A stretch of DNA of 64,000 nucleotides from Adiantum capillus-veneris (lineage: Eukaryota > Streptophyta > Polypodiopsida > Polypodiales > Pteridaceae), in the NCBI GenBank assembly GCA_014529385.2, contig CM043965.1, positions 12,975,912 to 13,039,911 on the forward strand, in the 5' to 3' direction. A model generated the notes under the pieces. It did not search any database. It was not told where the DNA came from and saw only the letters and a program-made list of their open reading frames with translations. The position numbers and the translations under genes are program-made. Position 1 is the first letter of the stretch, and each line of letters opens with the position of its first letter. Positions 1 through 10,769 of this stretch are shown here, in pieces.

Positions 1-598
1 TCATGTACATCTGCATCAGTAATAGGCCGATCTAAAACATTTTCAAAAACCCCCATAGGCTGTACATTGGCCTCATTGGAACTTACATTCGTATTTCCAC
101 CACTAAAAAGAGGCAACAAAGTGTCATAAATGTCCTGTGAGCTTACATTACTGTCTCTAGTACATGACAGCAAGGGCTGAATAGAATCTTCCACAAACAC
201 TACCTCCCATGAAACCAGAATACGTTTTTTTTCCGGATGATACAACCTGTAACCTTTGCTTTCAGCACTATAACCAACAAAAATACATTTGACAGCCTTA
301 TCATCCAATTTTCTGCACTGCACTTGTGGCACCAAATCATGTGCCAAACAGCCAAAAACACGCATGTGCTCAATAGAAGGCTTTCTATCATGCCATGCTT
401 CATATGGAGTAATAGACAGCAAAGCTTTCGTAGGACACCTTTTCAGTACATAAGTGGCACACATGATGGCCTCAAGCCAAAAAGAATGCGGTAAAGCTTG
501 ACTTTTGACCATACATCATGCCATTTCCGTAAGTGACCTGTTTTTCCTCTCAGCAACACCATTTTGCTGAGGTGTATAAGGCACTGTACATTGGTGTT
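1..598 (-). pseudogene. Copia integrase C-terminal half and linker (copy A)
   Basis: In a new frame this encodes the rest of the integrase core, including the [15 protein letters not shown] segment with the catalytic Glu. The integrase C-terminal domain follows (AWHDRKPSIEHMRVFGC-like). The window ends in the acidic linker before reverse transcriptase (MLPLFGGGNTNV). Confidence 0.8.
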
Positions 599-1537
599 TT
601 ATCCCACGACTACGAGCAATGCATTAAATTCATGAGACATATACTCCCCCCCTCGATCGGAACGGAGGGTGCCCATAGTACATTTCGAGACATTTTCAGC
701 CATAGCCAAAAATTGTTTGAAGCACATAAAAACTTCGGACTTCACTTTAAGCGGAAATACCCATGCATGCCTGGAGTAATCATCAATGAAAGTCACGAAG
801 TACAGGTAATTGCCCAAGGACGGAGTTTGCATGGGCCCACAAACATCACTATGCACAAGCTCCAACCTGCATGCGGCCCGAACTAAACCATCCTTTGGAA
901 ACTTAGAACGCTGCATCTTACCCAAAATATAGCCTTCACAAACATGTTTGACAAGTGCTTCAAGAGGCGGTAAAGAAGCAACCATATCAGATTTGTGCAA
1001 ACGCGGCAAACTGGCAAAATTCAGATGACCAAAACGTGCATGCCAAAGTTTTGCATCTGAAATAGCCCTTGAATCTGCAACAGCATTTGAAAAATTTTGT
1101 CCACACTTGTCATACAAAGTGAGCTTATACAGCCCACGGCTCAAAAGGCCAGATGCAAAAATTTCATCACCAAAGCTGAGATCATGAACTGTACATCTGT
1201 CATCCACAAATTTGACTACAAGTCCAAGTCTAGCAAGTGCGAATACAGACAAGAGATTCTTCTTGATCCCAGGTACATAAAGTGCATCAACAAGTGTGAA
1301 AGAACTGCCATTAGCAGTAGTAAGCACAATCTTTCCAACTCCCTGAACTGGATAAGAGGCATTGTTGGCACAAGTGACTGAATTCCCATGAGGGACAGAC
1401 TTGAGAGAGGTAAACAATTCACGATGTGAGGTAATGTGCTTTGTAGCACCACTGTCGAAATACCACACATGTGAATCTGCAGCAGCAAACTGACAAGCAT
1501 GCATCATGGACAGCACGATTGTTAGTGCACTCTGCAC
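599..1537 (-). pseudogene. Copia protease and integrase N-terminal half (copy A)
   Basis: Aspartic protease motif WYFDSGATKHI near the start. GAG-pre-integrase follows (LWHARFGHLNF), then a zinc-binding HHCC region in which the CxxC pair reads CEGY instead of CEGC. The integrase core begins with HSDVCGPM (first Asp) and runs to [16 protein letters not shown] (second Asp). The frame is lost about ten residues later in a lesion around 615 (gactacgagcaatgc in place of gactagccaaaaatgc in copy B). This copy is therefore inactive for integration by at least two changes. Confidence 0.88.
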
Positions 1538-1976
1538 TAAAAGCCCATTCTACATCAACATCAGCATTACAGTCTCCTTTCATAGAAGACTCAACAATGG
1601 CTGCATTTGTAGTGGAACCAACATTTGCAGTGGAACCACCCTCTTTCTTCTTAGTCTCTTTGGCCTTCAACTTAGGATACGACTTGATCATGTGATCATT
1701 GGCTTTACAATAATGGCAACGCATCTTCTTTTTGCCCTTATCACCTGAATTGCCAGACAAAGTGCTGCCAGTAGAAGCATTAGGAACATAAGTTTTGCCA
1801 CTCGCATCAGAACCATAAGAAGTGGCTGCATTGCTATTACCACCCTTTCTTTGAGAAGCAATAAAGGCCAGTTCAATTGCATGTTGTCCAATCCTTTTCT
1901 TTTTGGAAAGAGACTCTTGTAACAGCAATGTGCAGTATGCATCAAATTTGACAACTTCTTGATTTCCTTGGGTCAT
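1500..1976 (-). pseudogene. Copia gag C-terminus with damaged zinc knuckle (copy A)
   Basis: Continues gag in the shifted frame (MTQGNQEVVKFDAYC...). The nucleocapsid knuckle reads CHYCKANDHMIKSY: the last Cys of CX2CX4HX4C has become Tyr. It is intact in copies B and D. A Lys-rich linker follows (KLKAKETKKKEGG), then a frame change into the protease. RNA binding by this copy's gag would be impaired. Confidence 0.85.
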
Positions 1977-2566
1977 AAGTCTCCAAGTACTAGCAAAAGT
2001 CTGGTAGGAATCTGGTAAGGCACAAGAACAGTCTGCACAAGGGAACTGTCTGAAATAACTTCACCTGTAGAAATAAGTTGCTCATTGATATCCTTGACAC
2101 TAGCAAGGAAAGTGTCCATATCATCTTCCTCATGCATAATCTTCGACTCCAGCTCTTTACGCAGCAAAGCACTTTTAGCCTCATTGCGGCTTGCATAAAG
2201 ACCTGCTAGAATATCCCAAGCCTGTTTTGCAGATTTTGCTGAACGGATGTGAGGAACAATGGTGCGCTTCATAGACAACGCAATCAATGCATGAGCCTGC
2301 GCATCCTTAACATCCCAACGAGCTTGTTCTACCGTAGGCAAAACAACTCTAACAGCTGCAATCCTTCCAGCAAGACCTGCAACATCCTCAACATCGCCTA
2401 CATCCTCAGAACCAGGACGTACATCAATGCCGATCATAATATTCCAGACGCCCTTTGACACAAGAACGTGTTGCATCATATAAGCCCACATAGGGTAATT
2501 GTCCCCATCCAGCCTGTCCTCAGCAGCAAACATCTTGAACACATCTATGTTGTTGTTGTCAGCCAT
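1973..2566 (-). pseudogene. Copia gag, N-terminal part (copy A)
   Basis: Capsid-like gag starting at the ATG ending at 2566 (first residues MADNNN). Visible family landmarks are the DNYPMWAYMMQ segment near the N-terminus, QAWDILAGLYASRNEAK in the middle and the EEDDMDTFLASVKDIN segment, matching UBN2-type copia gag. A one-base deletion near 2020, relative to copies C and D (caagaacag in place of tcaagaacag), shifts the frame. The protein then ends in an unrelated tail. An in-frame ATG further upstream at 2629 lies in the leader; copies B, C and D support 2566 as the start. Confidence 0.85.
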
Positions 2567-2914
2567 GGTAAATGCTGCACCTGATGTGAAAACTGCCCAA
2601 AGATAGGAGAAACGGAGCGAGAACAGCACGTGCTATATAGCACAAATCGTAGAAGACTCTAAGATACCTGTTATGCAGAAAACGGCAGTGACAAAAATTT
2701 TGCACAAAATGACGAAATTTCCTGTGCAGACCTGCCTGTAGTGGAAACGGAGGCCGAAATGAGCCCAAATCAAAAATCTGAGCAGACCTGGCTCTATGAG
2801 TTTTTCCAAAGTTTTTGTCGACCTACGAACGCTTGCCAAAGCTCACTGAAATAGGAGAAAGTGAGGAGGCGTGTACTGGAGCAGCTAGCAACTAAGCCCG
2901 GGAGGACGCAACCT

Positions 2915-2926
2915 GCTCTGATACCA
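2915..2926 (-). promoter_or_regulatory. Primer binding site, initiator Met tRNA
   Basis: Minus strand reads TGGTATCAGAGC, two bases inside the LTR. This is the usual plant copia primer site complementary to the 3' end of initiator methionine tRNA. Confidence 0.92.
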
Positions 2927-2928
2927 AT

Positions 2929-3155
2929 TGTTGGAATTAGGGTTGCAGAGAAACACACACAGCTTGGAGAAGACGAAGGAAGCTCAAGGCACACAATAGA
3001 GAGTGTGATACTTAGTGTGCAATGGAAAGATAGATATCCCTAGAGTGATGGGCATATATACAATGCTCGGGGGGAAAAACCTCCTAAAGAGGAAAAAAAT
3101 GCCCCGGCGATCCTAGTGTGTTCACACACATGACTACCACATGAATATGGTAACA
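2929..3155 (-). repeat. 5' LTR of copia copy A (227 bp)
   Basis: Starts tgttgg and ends ggtaaca on the plus strand, so reads TGTTACC...CCAACA in element orientation, with TG/CA termini. It aligns along its whole length with the LTRs at 8832, 38226, 43203, 55688 and 60584. A tgtatata stretch inside is a possible TATA box on the minus strand. Confidence 0.93.
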
Positions 3156-3953
3156 TCTACATTGCGCCCTCCCTACTCCTTCTCTGCTCTCTCAAACAAC
3201 ACTCCCTGCGTTCTCCTTACGCCTCTCCCAAACGCCCTCCCTCAGTGCACCTCTCCCAAACGCGTCCTTTGTGCCACCTCTGCCAAGTGCCCTCCCTGTG
3301 CCTCAAAGCGCCTCCTTTCTCAAACACTCCTCTCTCAAACAAACAGTGCCCCTCTATCGCCCTTGTTGCACCTCTTCTCCCAAACAAACAGCACCTCACG
3401 ATGCCCTTTGCCGAATGAATAGCCGCCCTTTCCATCCTCTCAAGAATGTAGCACCTCATGACATCAAACGCCTCCGTGAGCCTCTCTCTCAAATGCACAA
3501 CCACGTACGACGCCACCTCTTTCGCCTTCTCTCTCCCTCCCTGTGCCTCTCTCCCAAACACAATAGTGCCTCACGACACCACTTGCAGGTAAGCTAAATC
3601 TTTCTTTGTACATTTATTTACCTCTCTCTATTTTAAAAACAACAATAAAAATAGTAAAACACTAACCTTCGTATTGTACACTTTTTGTTGGTGTGAGAGA
3701 GGTCCTAGAAAGAGGAGACGTGGTAGGGTGTGCCTGAATGACGATGCTGCAAGTAAACCGGTAGATATTCACGCCCAAAATTGGCAAGGGATTGCCTGCT
3801 ATATGAATGGGGAGAGATGAGAAGAGGGAGAAAAATAGTTATTTGGAGTGAGAGAGAAAGGAGAGGAAGAGAGACAAACACAAAAGAGGAAGTTGAGAGA
3901 GAGGGAGGAGAGGAAGAGAGATAATTAGGTCAAATAAACAATTTATATCCAAA
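3156..3953. other. C/T-rich degenerate repeat tract with a splice-donor-like site
   Basis: From 3160 to 3590 the plus strand is a string of loosely repeated modules built on cctctcccaaac, giving open but low-complexity frames on both strands that I do not call genes. It ends in CAG/GTAAGC at 3586-3593, a good match to a plant 5' splice site. The rest is A/G-rich, with no coding signal. Confidence 0.4.
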
Positions 3954-3979
3954 AGAGAGAGAGAGAGAGAGAGAGAGAG
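3954..3979. repeat. (GA)n microsatellite
   Basis: Pure AG/GA dinucleotide run directly abutting the minisatellite that starts at 3980. Confidence 0.95.
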
Positions 3980-4590
3980 GTCACCTTGTGGCCCTGGGGC
4001 CGTAGGGTGTCAACATAGAGCATAGAGGACACCTGGGCCCTGGTCGGTTTTTTTTTATTGGCATGGAGGGTGACACCTTGTTGTTGTAAAGCAATAGGAG
4101 AAAAATATAGAGCAATGGTAGTTTCATATTAGCATAGAGGACAACGGCCATAAGATGCCAAGATAGAGCAATGCCATGGAGAGTTTTCCCTAGTATACAA
4201 CAAGCCCTAGGGCCATAAAGAGAGCACCCTCGGCCATAGGTTGCCAAAAAACCCTTATGAAGGGTTTCCTCAAAACATAGAGGGCACCTTGTGTCCTCGG
4301 GGCCATAGGATGCCACTATAGAGCATAGAGAGGTTCTTACTAGCATAGAGGGGATCCTATGGCCTTCAAGCCATAGGGTACCATATAGAGCATAGAGAGG
4401 TTCTTACTAGCATAGAGCGGACCATATGGCCTTCAAGCAAAAGGGTGCCAATATAGAGCATGGAGAGGTTCTTACTAGAATAGAGGGGACCCTATGGACT
4501 TCAAGCCACATGGTGCCAATATAGAGAAAATAGTGTTTTTTACTGGCATATAGAGCATCCTATGGCCCTAGGGCCATTGGTTGTCAAAAA
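3980..4590 (+). repeat. 68-bp minisatellite array 1 (catagag / gccatagg family)
   Basis: Degenerate tandem units share the phrase ttcttactagcatagag (starts at 4334, 4401 and 4469, spacing 67 and 68 bp) and ggccatagg-type palindromes. Many units can fold as a hairpin: CCTATGGC (4356-4363), six-base loop, GCCATAGG (4370-4377). The array replaces the 3' end of copia copy B. A second array in the same orientation lies at about 10770-11530. Confidence 0.85.
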
Positions 4591-6051
4591 TATACATGAA
4601 CTACCAAGCATGAAACAAAAACCACTTGTGGACACTCGCGTGTCAAAACAACCAACCCAATCTAAGTCCAAAAAAGCATGTAAGTCTCGCGGCAATGATC
4701 CCCCCTTGGGATAAAACAAGCCAAGATATAAAGTGCCACTAAGGTAGCAAAAAATCCTCTTCACAGTCTGCCAATGCTTAGACCCTAGGCTATGCATAAA
4801 TTTGCTGACCTGTGAGACTGCAAACTGAATATCCTGCCTCGTGTTGCATACATAAAAGAGGCAGCTAACAGCAGTTTGATAAAGAGTGACATCAGCAGGA
4901 CCGCCAGCATCATGTAGACTTAACTTCAAACCTGTTTCCATGGGAGTGGCAATAGGTTTGCAATCCTCAAGTCCAAACTTAAATAGTAATGTCTCTATGT
5001 AACTTTCTTGACACAAGGAAATACCACCATCACACTGCTTAAACTGTATACCCAAATAATGATGTAACAGCCCCAAATCTTTCATCTTGAAAGTATCATT
5101 CAAATCAGCCTTAAATTCAGCAATATGTCTCTCATTTGGTCCAGTGATCAGCAAATCATCAATATAAAGAACCACGATGAGAAATACATCACCCTCATGC
5201 TTTACATACAATGTGATTTCTATTGGACTGTTACGAAAGCCTTGTTTGACCAAATGAGTGTCAGCTTTCTCATACCAAGCACGAGGAGATTGCTTCAACC
5301 CATACAAAGCCTTGTTACATTTGCACACTTTGTCCTCTTGTCCTTTTATGACAAAACCGCGAGGCTGCGTTACATAAACTTCCTCAAATATGTCACCATT
5401 CAAGAAAGAAGTAACAATGTCTGATTGATGTACATCCCAACCAAAATGAGCTGCCAATGCACATAGAAAACACACGGTAGTCATACGACAAGTGGCAGCA
5501 AAAGTCTCTTTGTAATCTATGCCTTTTTGTTGTGCATAACCCTTTGCAACAAGACGCGCCTTATGGCGATCGATCTCACCATCCGGCTTGCGTTTCAACT
5601 TGTAAACCCACTTCATACCAATGGCCTTTCTGCCAAGAGGCAAATCACATAAATTCCATGTGTCAATTTCTATTAGTGCATCATATTTTGATTGCATGGC
5701 AGCCATCCAATTTTTTGAATTTTGTGCTTCATCAAAAGACATAGGCTCCTCCACATCATGTAAGCTAGACACAGCCAAAGCATAACAATCTGATGCATAA
5801 GATGCATGGTGAGAGCCTGAACGAGTACAACTAGACAAAGGTGCATCCAATTTACTGTAACGCAAAGTGTGCACCAGCCATTTTGGCATACCTCTAGCCT
5901 GCTCATTTTCAGCCCTTTCCTCATCAAGTACATCATGTACATCTGCATCAGTAATAGGCTGATCTAGAACATTTTCAGAAACCCCCATAGGCTGTACATT
6001 GGCCTCATTGGAACTTACATTCGTATTTCCACCACCAAAAAGAGGCAACAA
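4591..6051 (-). pseudogene. Copia reverse transcriptase, intact, RNase H truncated (copy B)
   Basis: The open frame continues for 503 codons, the longest in the window. RT domain (RVT_2 type) runs from about residue 130: the WVYKLKRKPDGEIDRHKARLVAKG segment, GWDVHQSDIVTSFLNGD with a catalytic Asp, KALYGLKQSPRAWYEK, and the YIDD box in VLYIDDLLITGP. RNase H starts near residue 430 with FLDLDWVGC and stops after FCFMLGSSCI. The last residues (down to 4540) are read from the minisatellite and are not part of the element. An intact RT beside broken gag and integrase suggests fairly recent insertion or relaxed decay of this part. Confidence 0.9.
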
Positions 6052-6158
6052 AGTGTCATAAATGTCCTATGAGCTTACATTACTGTGTCTAGTACATGAC
6101 AGCAAGGGCTGAATAGAATCTTCCACAAACACTACATCCCATGAAACCAGAATACGTT

Positions 6159-7042
6159 CTATTTGCGGATGATACAACCTGTAACCTTTGCTTTCAGCAG
6201 TATAACCAACAAAAATACACTTGAAAACCTTATCATCCAATTTTTCTCACTACACTTGTGGCACCAAAGCATATGCCAAACAGCCGAAAACACGCATGTG
6301 CTCAATAGAAGGCTTTCTATCATGCCATGCTTCATATGGAGTAATAGACTACAAAGCTTTCGTAAGACACGTGTTAAGTACATAAGTGGCACACATGATG
6401 GCCTCAAGCCAAAAAGAATGCGGCAAAGCTTGACTTTTAACCATACATCGTTCCATTTTCGTCAGTGACCTGTTTTTCCTCTCAGCAACACCATTTTGCT
6501 GAGGTGTATAAGGAACTGTACATTGGTGTTTTATCCCACGACTAGCCAAAAATGCATTAAATTCATGAGACATATACTACCCCCCTCGATCGGAACGGAG
6601 GATACCCATACTTCATTTCGTCAACCATAGCCAAAAATTGTTTGAAGCACATAAAAACTACGGACTTTGCTTTAAGCGGAAATACCCATGCATGCCTGGA
6701 GTAATCATCAATGAAAGTCACGAAGTACAGGTAATTGCCCAAGGACGGAGTTTGCATGGGCCCACAAACATCACTATGCACAAGCTGCAACCTCCATGTG
6801 GCCCAAATTGAACGATCCTTTGGAAACGTAGAATGCTGCATCTTACCCAAAATATATCCTTCACAAACATGTTTGACAGGTGCTTCAAGAGGCGGCAAAG
6901 AAGCAACCATATCAGATTTTTGCAAACGCAACAAACTGGCAAAATTCAGATGACCAAAACGTGCATGCCAAAGTTTTGCATCTGAAATAGCCCTTGAATC
7001 TGCAACAGCCTTTGCAGAATTTTGTCGACACTTGTTATACAA
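6159..7042 (-). pseudogene. Copia integrase, broken (copy B)
   Basis: Three frame segments. The first (6563-7042) has LWHARFGHLNF, CEGYILGK (second Cys of the zinc pair changed to Tyr, as in copy A) and HSDVCGPM. A deletion near 6610 removes bases that encode the segment before RGGEYMSHEF. The second (6349-6573) has [15 protein letters not shown] with the catalytic Glu, and a third (6159-6407) covers the C-terminal domain. Inactive. Confidence 0.82.
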
Positions 7043-7051
7043 AGTGAGCTT

Positions 7052-7462
7052 TTAAAGCCCACGGCACAAAAGGCCAGATGCAACAATTTCATCACCAAAA
7101 CTAAGATCATGAACTGTACATCTATCATCCACAAATTTGACGACAAGTCCAAGTCTAGCAAGTGCGGATACATACAAGAGATTCTTCTTGATCCCAGGTA
7201 CATAAAGTGCATCAACAAGTGTGAGAGAACTGCCATTAGCAACATTAAGCACAATCTTTCCAACTCCCTGAACTGGATAAGAGGCATTGTTGGCACAAGT
7301 GACTGAATTCCCATGAGGGACAGACTCGAGAGAGGTAAACAATTCACAATGTGAGGTAATGTGCTTTGTAGCACCACTGTCGAAATACCACACATGTGAA
7401 TCTGCAGTAGCAAACTGACAAGCATGCATCATGAACAGCAGGATTGTAAGGGCACTCTGCAC
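7052..7462 (-). pseudogene. Copia protease region (copy B)
   Basis: Retropepsin with the DSG catalytic triplet in WYFDSGATKHI, followed by the usual LNVANGSSLTLVDALYVPG stretch. The frame stops after LLCRGL and resumes downstream in another frame. Confidence 0.82.
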
Positions 7463-8495
7463 TAAAAGCCCATTCTACATCAACATCAGCATTACAGTCT
7501 CCTTTCACAGAAGACTCAACAATGGCTGCATTTGTAGTGGAACCAGCATTTGCAGTGAAACCACGCTCTTTCTTCTTAGCCTCTTTTTTCTTCAACTTAG
7601 GACACTGCTTGATCAAGTGATCATTGGCTTTACAATAATGGCAACGCATCTTCTTTTTGCCCTTATCACCACAATTGCCAGACGAAGTGTTGCCAGTAGA
7701 AGCATTAGGAACAATATTTTTGCCACTCGCAGCAGAACCATAAGAAGTGGCTGCATTGCTGTTACCACCCTTTCTTTGAGAAGCAATAAAAGCCTGTTCA
7801 ACTGCACGCTGCATAGTCCTGTTTTTTCTGGAAAGGAACTCTTGCAATAGCAATGTGCATAATGCATCAAACTTGACAACTTCTGGATTTCCTTGGGTCA
7901 TACCCAAGTACTAGCAAAAGTCTGGTTAGAATCTGGTAAGGCATCAAGAGCAGTCTGCACAAGGGAACTGTCTGAAATGACTTCACCTGCAGAAATAAGC
8001 TGCTCATTGATATCCTTGACACTAGCAAGGAAAGTGTCCATATCATCTTCCTCATGCATAATCTTTGACTCCAGCGCTTTACGCAACAAAGCAATTTTAG
8101 CCTCATTGCGACTTGCATAAAGACCAGCCAAAATATCCCAAGCCTGTTTTGCAGATTTTGCTGAACGGATGTGAGGAACAATGGTGCTCTTCACACACAA
8201 CGCAATCAATGCATGAGCCTGCGCATCCTTAACATCCCATCCCAACAAGCTTGTTCTACCGTAGGCAAAACAACTCTAACAGCTGCAATCCTTGCAACAA
8301 GACCTGCAACATCCTCAACATCGCCTACATCCTCACAACTAGGACGTACATCAATGCCCTGCACAATATTCCAGACGCCCTTTAACACAAGAACGTGTTG
8401 CATCATATAAGCCCACATAGGGTAATACAGTCCCCATCCAGCCTGTCCTCAGCAACAAACATCTTGAACACATATGTGTTGTTGTTGTCAGCCAT
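7344..8495 (-). pseudogene. Copia gag with zinc knuckle, frameshifted (copy B)
   Basis: Starts at the ATG ending at 8495 (MADNNN). Extra bases near 8431 (gggtaatacagtcc), a small insertion near 8240 (catcccatcccaac) and a deletion near 7905 break the frame into three parts: 8206-8418, 7898-8248 and 7344-7907. The knuckle is intact: CHYCKANDHLIKQC. The protein order matches copies A, C and D. Confidence 0.85.
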
Positions 8496-8817
8496 GGTAA
8501 ATGTTGCACCTGATGTGAAAACTACCCGAAAATAGAAGAAACGGAGTGGGAACAACACGTGCTATATAGCACAAACCATAGAAGACTGTAAGAATATGCA
8601 AAAAACGGCACTGACAAAAATTCTGCACAAAATGACGAAATAGCCTATGCAGACCTGCCTGTAGTGGAATTGGAGGCCAAAATGAGTCCAAATCAAAAAT
8701 CTGAGCCAACGAAGTGTTTGTCGACTTGTGAACGCTCGCCAAAGCTCACTAAAATCGGAGAAAGTGAGCAGGCGTGTAGTGGAGCAGCTGGCGACTAAGC
8801 CCGGGAGGACGCAACCT

Positions 8818-8829
8818 GCTCTGATACCA
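8818..8829 (-). promoter_or_regulatory. Primer binding site, initiator Met tRNA
   Basis: TGGTATCAGAGC on the minus strand, two bases from the LTR. Confidence 0.9.
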
Positions 8830-8831
8830 AT

Positions 8832-9057
8832 TGTTGGAATTAGGGTTGCAGAGAAACACACACAGCTTAGATTAGACGAAGCAAGATCAAGGCACACAAT
8901 AGAGAGTGTATACTTAGTGTGCAATGGAAAGATAGATAGCCCTAGAGTGATGGGCGTATATTCAATGCATGGGGGAAAAAATCTCCTAAAGAGGGAAAAA
9001 ATGCCCCAGCGGTCCTAGTGTGTTCACACACATCACTACCACATGTATATGGTAACA
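8832..9057 (-). repeat. 5' LTR of copia copy B (226 bp)
   Basis: tgttgg...ggtaaca, aligned end to end with the other family LTRs. It differs from them at scattered positions (for example ttagattagacgaagcaag in place of ttggagaagacgaaggaag). Confidence 0.93.
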
Positions 9058-9073
9058 ATTTGCACAATTACAG

Positions 9074-10053
9074 GGTCTCATTCATATGGAGAAGCACCCA
9101 TAGTTCAAGGTCATGAGCTTTATAACCATATACACAAGGTTACAAATTAGCACCCTAAGGTCTTCAACACACTTCAGTTCTCTATATTACCTTTTTCTTA
9201 ATCATTTCAGGGCTTCTAAGAAAAAATGTTTTGCTATTAGATGATCACAATATAGAGGAGCTCCCTCTCATATTACATCCAATATCACATTCAAACCAAG
9301 AGCAATGGTTTCATTATCTACCAACATCTTTCAAACAAGAGATAAAAATGCTTATCTTGCATTTAGAGGGTGTGCTTTTTGCAACATTTGAGCTTCACTC
9401 AAGGCCAACCTAGACCAAGTACATGTGCATTTAGAAAATAACAATGAGGTGTATGCGGTGCGTCCACATGTAGAGTATTTCTTAAGCTTTCGCTTTGAGT
9501 TCTTTGAGGTTTGGATTTGGAGCTGCCATCGTTTACAAAAAGCTCAAGACATAATCAAGACCTGTTCTCCTACATAGTCACACAAATTCAAGATGATTAT
9601 GGATAACAGGTGCTGCCAAAATTCAAATTTCATGATTGGTTACAAAAGAGCCTATCACAAAAATCTTTTGACCGTATGGAAGCTATTTGATTATTTAGAT
9701 GGGGGCAGCACTAGAATATTTGATGATAGTCCATACCAAGTGATGTGGAATTTGATTATTTAGATGGGGGCAGCACTAGAATATTTGATGATAGTCCATA
9801 CCAAGTGATGTGGAATTTGCAAGGAACTTATATGATTTTTCAATAGTTTTGGAACTAACCTACTCAATTGCTTCAAAGTTTTTTAATAGATGAAATTGTT
9901 CCATGGTTATGTGGATGGTTGTATACTAAAGACAACAGAGACTATACCATAAGAAATTTTATAATGTTCCATTTAGATCCTGAGACTCACTATGTAATGC
10001 AATGTTATATGTCTCAAAGGATTCAAAATCTCAAGATAAGGAGGCCACCTTAA
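9074..10053 (+). pseudogene. FCP1-homology (HAD) phosphatase-like pseudogene
   Basis: Plus-strand pieces keep the order of an FCP1/NLI-interacting-factor phosphatase domain. MLILHLEGVLF (about 9349) sits where family members carry the DxDGTL nucleophile motif, but here both Asp are absent. After a one-base frameshift near 9415, RPHVEYFLSFRFEFFEVWIW follows, then a stop, then MIGYKRAYHKNLLTVWKLF, IFDDSPYQVMW (the family DDSPYK motif) and FLIDEIVPWLCGWL (to 10053). A 65-bp tandem duplication covers the DDSPY segment. The exon at 9211 is preceded by a good 3' splice site (ttaatcatttcag), and aag/gttaca at 9136-9144 could be a donor. No function expected. Confidence 0.72.
9686..9815 (+). repeat. 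65-bp tandem duplication inside the FCP1-like pseudogene
   Basis: The segment starting tttgattatttagatggggg at 9686 recurs at 9751. The two copies are virtually identical and 65 bp is not a multiple of three, so the second copy is read in a different frame. Confidence 0.93.
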
Positions 10054-10769
10054 GTATACTAGGTAAATATTCTAAATAGCATCTACCAAGTATTTGGCAT
10101 TGTGTACTTTTCAAATTTTAAACTTGATGGAAAGTTGTGGAATAGCTTGAAAAATCTTTAAAATATTTTTTTTATGAAGTGCATCCTATTGTGAGGAGAT
10201 TTCTCTCATTCAAGTTTTTTGGTTTTATTGTTTGATGCTTCTAGGTTATTGTTAACTTTTTCTTCTTAGTAATTGTCTTTATTAAGTGATGCAAACAATC
10301 AAAATGTTCTTGACATTTGGTAGTGTTACAAAACGGTGTTTTTTGAACACCCTTAATCTTGGAGATATCATACTCTTTCTAGTTAGTACTTTGTTAAGTA
10401 CATGCAATGAAGACCATCATTTTTATGAAACTGTCAAGTTGTTGGCGGGAATCTTTGTGTTTATGCTTTATACTATTTTTACATAATCAATGTATATGCT
10501 TCCTGTTATTCACTTCAAATGGTGTTTTTAAACACCTCCTCTTTTTGAGACACCATCTCTAAGACCTTTGCATGAAGTTTTAAAGCATGTACTTGATGTG
10601 AAAAATCTTCATCTTAAGATAGATTCTTTGGCACAAACTTATATTAAGAGTTTTTATATTGTACTTTTATGTTAAGAAAAAAATTCAAAGTTAGAATCAT
10701 GATAGCTTATCTATGTAAGTGCCTCATTTAACTTTTTATAGTTAAATAAAACACCAAATGGAACTATAG
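10054..10769. other. A+T-rich non-coding stretch
   Basis: Follows the FCP1-like pseudogene. One 66-codon open frame (10286-10486) has no recognisable features. I see no repeat or RNA signal. Confidence 0.4.

Larger units (their letters stand above)
1..3155 (-). mobile_element. Ty1/copia element copy A, cut by window edge
   Basis: Five-prime part of a Ty1/copia LTR retrotransposon read on the minus strand: LTR at the right end, then primer site, gag, zinc knuckle, protease, integrase. It leaves the window in the linker before reverse transcriptase. Order and motifs (DSG protease, GAG-pre/HHCC and D-D-E integrase) are copia-type. The five bases outside the LTR are tctac (3156-3160); the partner duplication lies outside the window. 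Gag and integrase carry frameshifts, so this copy is not autonomous. It is closely related to copies B, C and D. Confidence 0.93.
4591..9057 (-). mobile_element. Ty1/copia element copy B, 3' end replaced
   Basis: Same family as A. From right to left: 5' LTR (8832-9057), primer site, gag, protease, integrase, a long uninterrupted reverse transcriptase and the start of RNase H. Similarity stops at about 4591, inside RNase H, where the 68-bp minisatellite begins. The rest of RNase H, the polypurine tract and the 3' LTR are missing. The right flank is atttg (9058-9062); no partner is visible because the left end is gone. Confidence 0.93.

Noticed and set aside
237-886. Plus-strand open frames across copies A-D (for example 40371-40742, 56842-57207, 57879-58250)
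   Set aside because: They recur in every copia copy and are antisense shadows of integrase and RT with no independent motif.
3141-3597. Open frames in the C-rich tract
   Set aside because: Low-complexity repeat translation in several frames at once, no domain.
3980-4346. Minus-strand ORF of 121 codons in the minisatellite
   Set aside because: Encodes a repeat-derived peptide (YGPRA repeats) from the 68-bp units.
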